From: Panaeolus papilionaceus
Lineage: Eukaryota > Basidiomycota > Agaricomycetes > Agaricales
DNA: 64,000 bases
Assembly: GCA_015501605.1 (NCBI GenBank)
Contig: JADNRZ010000014.1
Location: 620,001 to 684,000 of the forward strand
Direction of reading: 5' to 3'
Each line of letters opens with the position of its first letter. Position 1 is the first letter of the stretch. A program made the translations under genes and the position numbers. The notes below the pieces were generated by a model that did not search any database, was not told the origin of the DNA, and saw nothing but the letters and a program-made list of their open reading frames with translations. Below are positions 58,074-64,000 of this stretch, piece by piece.

Positions 58074-59129
58074 GACCCTTCGTAACTTTTATATGTTGTC
58101 TGGTTACGAGCTAAATTTTAGTGAGTCCAAGTTCATATAAATGAGCTATTGCATTGACTCACGTCGGAGCGCAATCCTACTAAGTGGATGCCGACGCTTC
58201 TGGAAGCTTCAAGCCTCTTCTGAATGGTGTCTTGCAGACATAGGGGCTTCCTTCCACTTATGGATTTTAGAACTCCGACTCGGCTGACTTCTGCACTTTC
58301 TGCCTCCTGCGCCTATTCTCAGATGGTTTCGCGCTTATCTCAGCCCATTGTTTATTTATCCCCTCGCGCCATTCTTTCACTGGCCAATAAGGAGATTAGT
58401 CTTTATCTTCTCTTATATTGTTATACATATAATTCAAAGTCATGACGCCTAATAGCCATCTTATTGAGGGAAAATTGGTTCCAATCTCAGATAGATAGGT
58501 TCGCAGGTGTCTCAGGGGCTTGTGACAACCGCCCAACCCGAGCGAAGGCTATGTTGACATTCAGTCTCGACGGCCTCTGAATTTAATCTTGAGCGAGCTA
58601 AGGGGTGTGTTCTCGTACTACGCATGTTCAAGCTACAATACCTTGGAATACCTTTGTAGCGACAATTCAAAATGCCCGTTCACTGAGTTGGTTTGAGTGA
58701 GCGTCCCAACAAGAGATCGTTTTTGATCATAAACAAACCTTCTCGAGTCTGCGAAGACTGCTTATCAGATCAACAAGATGACAATTCAATAGACGAACCA
58801 AAAGGCCCGAGCAAACACCTTGAAGCCCGCACGACCGTCAACACTGCCGGATCCAGGTGTATCTAGTATGCATGCGCATGACGATGGCAGCCTGCTCTTA
58901 CTGAGAAAATACAAAGTTTGACATAAACTATGTATGACATGTCGGCGCTGAATACTTTCAGTGCTTTTTAGTAAGATACAAAAACTGCGCCGGACCAGTA
59001 CGTGCGTACTCGATCAAATGTTCGACCCAGGCCGAGTTTTGGGGCGATAAAAGGCTGCTCAAGATCTTGAGAGTAAGGACCATTACTTTCACATCACCCT
59101 TTAAACCGCCTTCACCACAATTAATTCAA
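58074..59129. other. Divergent promoter region of the Hsp70-like and NmrA-like genes
   Basis: About 1 kb between genes pointing apart. An open frame at 58224-58445 shows no motifs. No gene seen. Confidence 0.55.
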
Positions 59130-60075
59130 ATGACTACCCTTATCATCGGCGGTACTGGCAACACTGGTTTAGCTCTCGCTAAACTCCTACATGCAGCGAA
59201 CCGACCTGTCCTTGTTACGTCCCGAACTGGCAAAGCGCCTGAGCCCTTCAAGGCTGTTATCTTCGACTGGTTCAACGCCTCCACCTTCGAAAACCCATTC
59301 ATTGAAGACAGTTCTATTGACAGGGTTTACATCATTATCCCTCGGGCCTCACCTGAAGCGTTGAAGATCGTTAAGCCCTTCCTGGAGTTGGCCAACTCCA
59401 AAGGTGTCAAGAAATATGTGTTCCTCGGAACGTCTATCACCACTCCAGGTGGTCCATTCGGAGGCGACATCTACCAATACTTAATCGATTCGGGACTGGA
59501 TTATGTCGTTCTGCGTCCTACGTGGTTTATGCGTATGTATAGCAACTATTGGATTACCCATTCCATCAGCTGATGCAAAATCCAGAAAACTTTTCCTTTG
59601 AATATCTGAAGACGATAAAAGAGGAAAACTACTTTTTCACCGTCGCTGAGGGTGGTAGGACGCCGTTGGTCTCCACCGATGACATCGCACAAGCCGCTTT
59701 CGACGCGTTGACGACTGAAAAACCGGCTCGAACGGCACCTTACATCTTGGGCCCTGAACTGGTCTCTTATGACGAGGTTTGCAATTCTCTCATTCATATC
59801 TAACCCGCTCTCATGAGTTTATTTAGGCCGCAAAGCTCCTCTCAAGTATACTGGGAAGGGAGATTACCCATAAGCGAATCTCTGCTGAGGAACGCAAAGC
59901 CATTTTAGAAGGCTGGGGCGTGCCCAAGTCATTCGCCGAAGCGCTGGTCGATGCGGAGGTTGCGATGTCCCGAGGAGCAGAAGAGAAATTGTTCCACGAC
60001 GCTCAAGAACTGAAGTACATAGGGAAGATAACGCTCAGGGAGTACATTGAGGAGAATATTGCCGTTTGGCGCTAA
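59130..60075 (+). CDS. NmrA-like NAD(P)-binding reductase (EasG/festuclavine dehydrogenase-like)
   Basis: Three exons, 59130-59532, 59586-59776, 59827-60075, give 280 residues. The N-terminal Rossmann motif (TTLIIGGTGNTGLALAKLL) starts immediately after the Met, and TSRTG follows at the end of the second strand, typical of NADP-binding atypical short-chain reductases. Other blocks: VYIIIPRASPEALKIVKPFL, KKYVFLGTSI, YVVLRPTWFMQNF and STDDIAQAAFDALT. Relatives include ergot alkaloid EasG and many fungal redox enzymes of unknown substrate; no alkaloid genes are seen nearby, so no pathway is inferred. A decayed copy of the C-terminal coding segment lies about 110 bases downstream. Confidence 0.88.
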
Positions 60076-60182
60076 AGATGCTCTTATTTCGAATTTGATG
60101 TAATGTATAAGGCTAATAGAAGAAACCCAGTGAATTCCATTCATTTGGTTGAAGGCTTCGATGTTCGATGACCTTTCAGGAA

Positions 60183-60272
60183 AGACACCTCGAGCGATAT
60201 CCTCGAACCCTTCGGAATCTCTGCGTTATTCACCAAAACGCTGGTGGACGCAGAGGCGACTATGCCAAATTT
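60183..60272 (+). pseudogene. Decayed duplicate of the 3' end of the NmrA-like gene
   Basis: Translated on the plus strand the segment reads ILEPFGISALFTKTLVDAEATMP. This aligns with ILEGWGVPKSFAEALVDAEVAMS of the last exon of the gene at 59130-60075. The DNA also matches, e.g. ACGCTGGTGGACGCAGAGG against GCGCTGGTCGATGCGGAGG. No start, upstream exons or continuation are seen, so only a fragment remains. Confidence 0.65.
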
Positions 60273-61741
60273 CTGTAAGACATGCATCGTAATAAATACT
60301 TGCTTTTCGTGTTTGACCCCAGAAATATTTTAGTGAGATTACAAGCAGCCTAGCTGCGATCGAGGGTCCATAAACGACTACACTGCGTTTATTTATAAAG
60401 GCCTCGAGGTAGCTTGCAGCACATCCCCATAAATGACAAATTGTTGCATGTATTGCCGTGCCAGACGTGTATTCGATACAAGCCTGCAGTAGACTGAGAG
60501 GGGTCAGTATTTCTGAGCATCCATGTGGCCATGCCCACTAGCATCGGCGCAACCGAGTAAGCCGAGGGGGTTCAACCGTTTCATCACTTCCAGGTGCGTG
60601 TTGATGTGCGCGTTACGGTAAGTCTAGATATGAAATGAAATATAATAAAGTATGATGTGTGATGATATGAGGGTGGTGTGACGATGGGTGAGTAAACGCG
60701 ACGTTGCAAGGTCGTGGGGCCTGCGAGTGCTAAGGGAAAGGTGGGAAACGAGAGGAAGGGTGGTGCCGAATGCACGCGGAACGACGAAATACGAACGAAA
60801 ACGACACGAAATGCGAAATACGAAGACGACGAGGGACGAAGGCGACGAACTGGAGCGAAACTGAGGGGAAAACTTGTCTATTCTGTTGGTGGAAATGGTA
60901 CAGTAAATAATATACATGGGCTGGAGTGGTAGTACTACGAAGGTAAACTAAAAAGGAAACACGAATGAAAGCAAAAGGAATTGAAAGGATTTAAGTAAAC
61001 TAGCGCCGAAGCGTTTCAAATAATCTAAAATAGAACGGAAAATGAATAAAATAACCGAATGAGGGAGGTACCGTGCAGTCGGGGAATGAAGGAGGAATGG
61101 TGCACCGTAAAACTACCGGAAATGCGGAATTCGGAGGGATATGGCTTCGGAGCTCATCAGTGTCAATGTGATGTCGATGTTGTCGACGTCACGATCCTGC
61201 CTTTGTATTATTACAGCCCTGATAGCGCGTTTGGCCCTGCATCAAGAACACACTGCTCCAGCTTGGCTCTATCCACGAAGCTCAACTGACTCCACAGCTC
61301 TGCATGGCCGGACATTCTGGCAGAAATGCCTGTCCCCAATCGATGCAGCCTATAGGCAGTCAAAAACCCGGCCACCTAGGCATACGCATCATGCACTAGT
61401 GGTTCGGAGACAATGGTCCAGGCACGACGTTTGAGGCTTGAGGGCTGTTGGGCGATGCAAGATTGATGCGAGGCTCACCTTTCTACTTACCCTAGGACTT
61501 ACCGGGCGTCGCGTCGCGATTGTCACGCCTCGGACATGAGGCTAAGTTAAAAAAGGCGGGTGTGAACCATGCTAAGACCATCCAAGTCGCCAATTTCTTC
61601 TGTGTTCCTTTTGTCCTCCCCCCACTAGCTTCTGCCCGCAGGTCGTGTGCTTTAAGCCTCTTTTCCCTTTCTACCCACTGTCTACATTGTTTTCTCGATC
61701 TGTTTGGAGTAAAGTCTCGTGTCCAACCCATATAATCAGTC
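60273..61741. other. Intergenic region with GA-rich stretch
   Basis: About 1.5 kb without a supportable gene. From about 60715 to 61090 the plus strand is rich in G and A (GAAACGAGAGGAAGG and similar). A C/T-rich tract at 61595-61690 precedes the next gene and is probably its core promoter. Confidence 0.5.
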
Positions 61742-63893
61742 ATGGTCGCTGCAAATCCTCTCTTTCGCGGTCGATGGACGTGGAAGAAGTTTGGTGCTAC
61801 TGTTATTGACGACATTTGGCCAGAAGTCACTTTCTTTACTTGCATGGCTGCTGGTAAGTGTCTATTGTTTCTCACTTGCGCTTACCAAAAGCTTGTCTAA
61901 TAAATCATCATCATACATCAGTGGTCACTTTGGTATCAAAAAAGACATCGGTCAATCTAGGAGTTTCCAACCAGCTTTTGACTGTCCTTGGTTTGGTGCT
62001 TGGTCTTGTCATTTCTTTTAGAACGTCATCTGCATACGAGAGATATCAAGACGGTCGCAAAATGTGGAGCAACATCATCGTCGCTTCGAAAAATCTTGCA
62101 CAGATGGCACGTGTAATCTTTTTTTGATTTTTATCTCACATTTCTCATGTAAGTTGTAGATCTGGATCCATGTGCCGGTTGAGAGGAAGGACGTTGAGGG
62201 GGAGGAGCCTTGGACTAAGATGGATGTTATCATTGAGAAAAAGAGCATGGTCAACTTAGTACGTCGCTGTCTCTTCTTGGCGTAATGTCCATGCTAACAC
62301 AAATTCTATGACTATGTAGGTTCAGGCATATTCGGTCTCAGTGAAGGTATGTTTGCTTGTGATAATGAATGGGCAATTTTATTCTGACGTGACTGCAGCA
62401 CCTTCTGCGCGCTGAACCCGGCGTATACTACGAGGATCTCTACCCGCTGCTCTCCTTCCTTCCTCATTATGCCAACGACTCTGAGACCGGACACCGCCAA
62501 GATACCGCCGAGCGTCTGCCGCTGTGGTATATTCGAGATGAATACAACAACTTGCACGACCCAGCGGCTCCATCCTCTTTTTTGAGGAATATTCAGCACG
62601 AAAGGGACCATACGCTGGTCGAGGAACCGAAATCAATGGACACCGATTCGAAGGGAAAGCCTAATCGATATGTTCCTGCTCGGAGCGATACATTCGACCC
62701 CGAAGCAGCTCTACCCAGCGTCGAAAGCGACCAACCGCTCAAACCCGCTCGCAGCCCTCCAGAGTGGACTATTTTCGATTATTTCCCCATTCTTAGACTT
62801 TTCAGATGGCTATATCGAGTGGCCTTCGACAGACAAAAGTTGAAAGAGAACAGAAGACGAAAGAGAAAGGCGTATGACCATATCGTCGAGAGTCACGTAC
62901 CATTGGAAATTTCGCTTGTTCTATCGAAGTTCGTCCATTCATTCTATCATTACGTCCTTGGACTTCAGCTGACGATATGAATGTACGTACTCAGCTACTC
63001 TGCCTGTAAGTCCTTCGCTTCACGCTCGAAACTTTACGTTCATAATCTCACTCACCTACCCTAGTCTTAATGAAGAATGGGTTTGTACAGGCGCCCATAG
63101 CGACGGCGATCACAAACAGCTTGATACTCCTTCAAGATACGGTTTGCAATCTTGAGCGAATCTGTAATACACCACTGCCGTTCGCGTACCAGGCACATTT
63201 GCGCATGTCCCTCTGGCTCTACTTGTTACTTCTTCCGGTTGGTCTAACTCATAGACCGCTTTTGGATGGTGACTGATGCTGCACTTCTCGATACGTCTAG
63301 TTCCAAATTTATACGTTTTTTGGATACATCACCATCCCAGGGACTGCATTCGCCTCTTTCTTACTCTTGGGTTTCCTTGAAATCGGCCAAGAGATGTAAG
63401 TTCTCATTCCTCCGTAGTGGACAATACTAAGCTGGTTTACCGTGTAGTGAAAATCCATTTAATTACGACTACAACGACCTAGGTACGTTTTATACCCGTG
63501 CCCCTATGCCGTAGCCATGCTCATGTAACCCCAGATCTTGACGGTTTCTGTCTCAGTCTGCAGCGGGATCTGCAGGAGATCACGACTGTACGTCATTAGC
63601 CCCTATTTCACTTCCCTGACGCTTATCAAGCAACGGCATAACAGTTCACAAGTCCTCTGCCTCGCAAGTTCCTTTACAGCAAATAGTACGTTCGATACAT
63701 TTCATTTCATCTGCGGTGTCCTTACGCCATCTATAGCAACCAACCATTTGCACCAGCTGATCGCAGGACCGCCGTCGAGTTGAGAAAATTGGGTGACAAA
63801 TACCAGCAAGGCACCACAGCCGGAATAAACAGTATAAACAGGACCCTGGTTAGCTCCTGGAAGACGGTAGACAGGATGACGAGGGAGCGCTGA
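61742..63893 (+). CDS. Bestrophin-like (UPF0187) chloride channel protein
   Basis: Anion channel family member with several membrane segments. Twelve exons: 61742-61853, 61922-62106, 62160-62258, 62320-62346, 62399-62928, 62995-63005, 63065-63237, 63301-63395, 63448-63482, 63535-63587, 63645-63685, 63737-63893; about 505 residues. Family blocks: NPLFRGRWTWKKFGATVIDD, LLTVLGLVLGLVISFRTSSA with AYERYQDGRKMW, SKNLAQM joined to IWIHVPVE, VKHLLRAEPGVYYEDL, VPLEISLVLS, ATAITNSLILLQDTVCNLER, FQIYTFFGYITIPGTAFASF and EIENPFNYDYNDLDLDGFC. A long Ser/Asp-rich loop (about 200-270) is inserted. The 11-base exon 62995-63005 restores NYSACL. The donor after LAQM is GC (62107) if the family spacing L-A-x-x-I-W holds; a GT six bases on would add two residues. 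Confidence 0.88.
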
Positions 63894-64000
63894 GGTTAAG
63901 GCGGAAAATCTGATGGGTCATACCTTTCACGGACAGCATTACGATATTTCAGGACAGCTATATACGGATCTACACGATTCCTCAAGCATCCATGTCTCTA
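63894..64000. other. 3' flank of the bestrophin-like gene
   Basis: The last 107 bases hold only the region after the stop codon. No feature seen. Confidence 0.6.

Noticed and set aside
1..64000. CRISPR arrays, insertion sequences or intact transposons
   Set aside because: No regularly spaced repeats, transposase, integrase or reverse transcriptase motifs were seen on either strand.

Overview
The window looks like nuclear DNA of a mushroom-forming basidiomycete (Agaricomycetes). Most genes are interrupted by 45-70 bp introns with GT..AG ends and CTAAC-like branch sites. Intergenic gaps are short. The gene families are typical of that group: norsolorinic-acid-reductase-like aldo/keto reductases, DUF6533-type membrane proteins, GT90/CAP10 glycosyltransferases and large families of F-box/LRR-like proteins. 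Exon models were built by hand from splice signals, reading phase and comparison of paralogues inside the window. No species can be named from sequence alone.

Layout. 1-5.2 kb: the 3' part of an F-box/LRR-like gene, then a broken F-box/LRR-like gene on the minus strand, then a gene-poor stretch with a nested inverted repeat. 5.5-10.8 kb: a complete 7-exon HMG-CoA reductase gene with one unusually long intron. 11.4-15.3 kb: two aldo/keto reductases (minus). 16.1-26.6 kb: a head-to-tail array of five paralogous F-box-like genes (plus), each with one phase-0 intron at the same place. 26.9-29.0 kb: a GT90 glycosyltransferase. 29.4-31.0 kb: the intact paralogue of the broken gene at 1.2-2.9 kb. 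31.1-32.6 kb: a third aldo/keto reductase with the same exon plan as the first two. 33.8 kb: an intron-containing tRNA-Asp. 34.3-37.0 kb: ribosomal protein eL20 and COP9 signalosome subunit 5. 37.6-42.4 kb: a cytochrome P450 and a secreted carboxylesterase, convergent. 44.2-49.1 kb: a tandem pair of DUF6533-type membrane proteins. 51.6 kb: a small secreted SH3b-like protein. 52.5-54.1 kb: an F-box/LRR-like gene related to the partial gene at the left edge. 54.3-56.8 kb: a disordered protein. 56.8-58.1 kb: a degenerate Hsp70-like protein. 59.1-60.3 kb: an NmrA-like reductase followed by a decayed copy of its 3' end. 61.7-63.9 kb: a bestrophin-like channel.

The core genes (HMG-CoA reductase, eL20, CSN5, tRNA) are housekeeping. 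The rest are fast-evolving accessory families: at least nine F-box/LRR-like genes or remnants, three aldo/keto reductases, and paired membrane proteins. No single pathway can be drawn from these genes. The most unusual signals are in splicing. The two DUF6533-type genes each appear to need two consecutive 2-nucleotide exons. GC-AG introns occur where the paralogues keep GT-AG, and one paralogue has an intron the other lacks.
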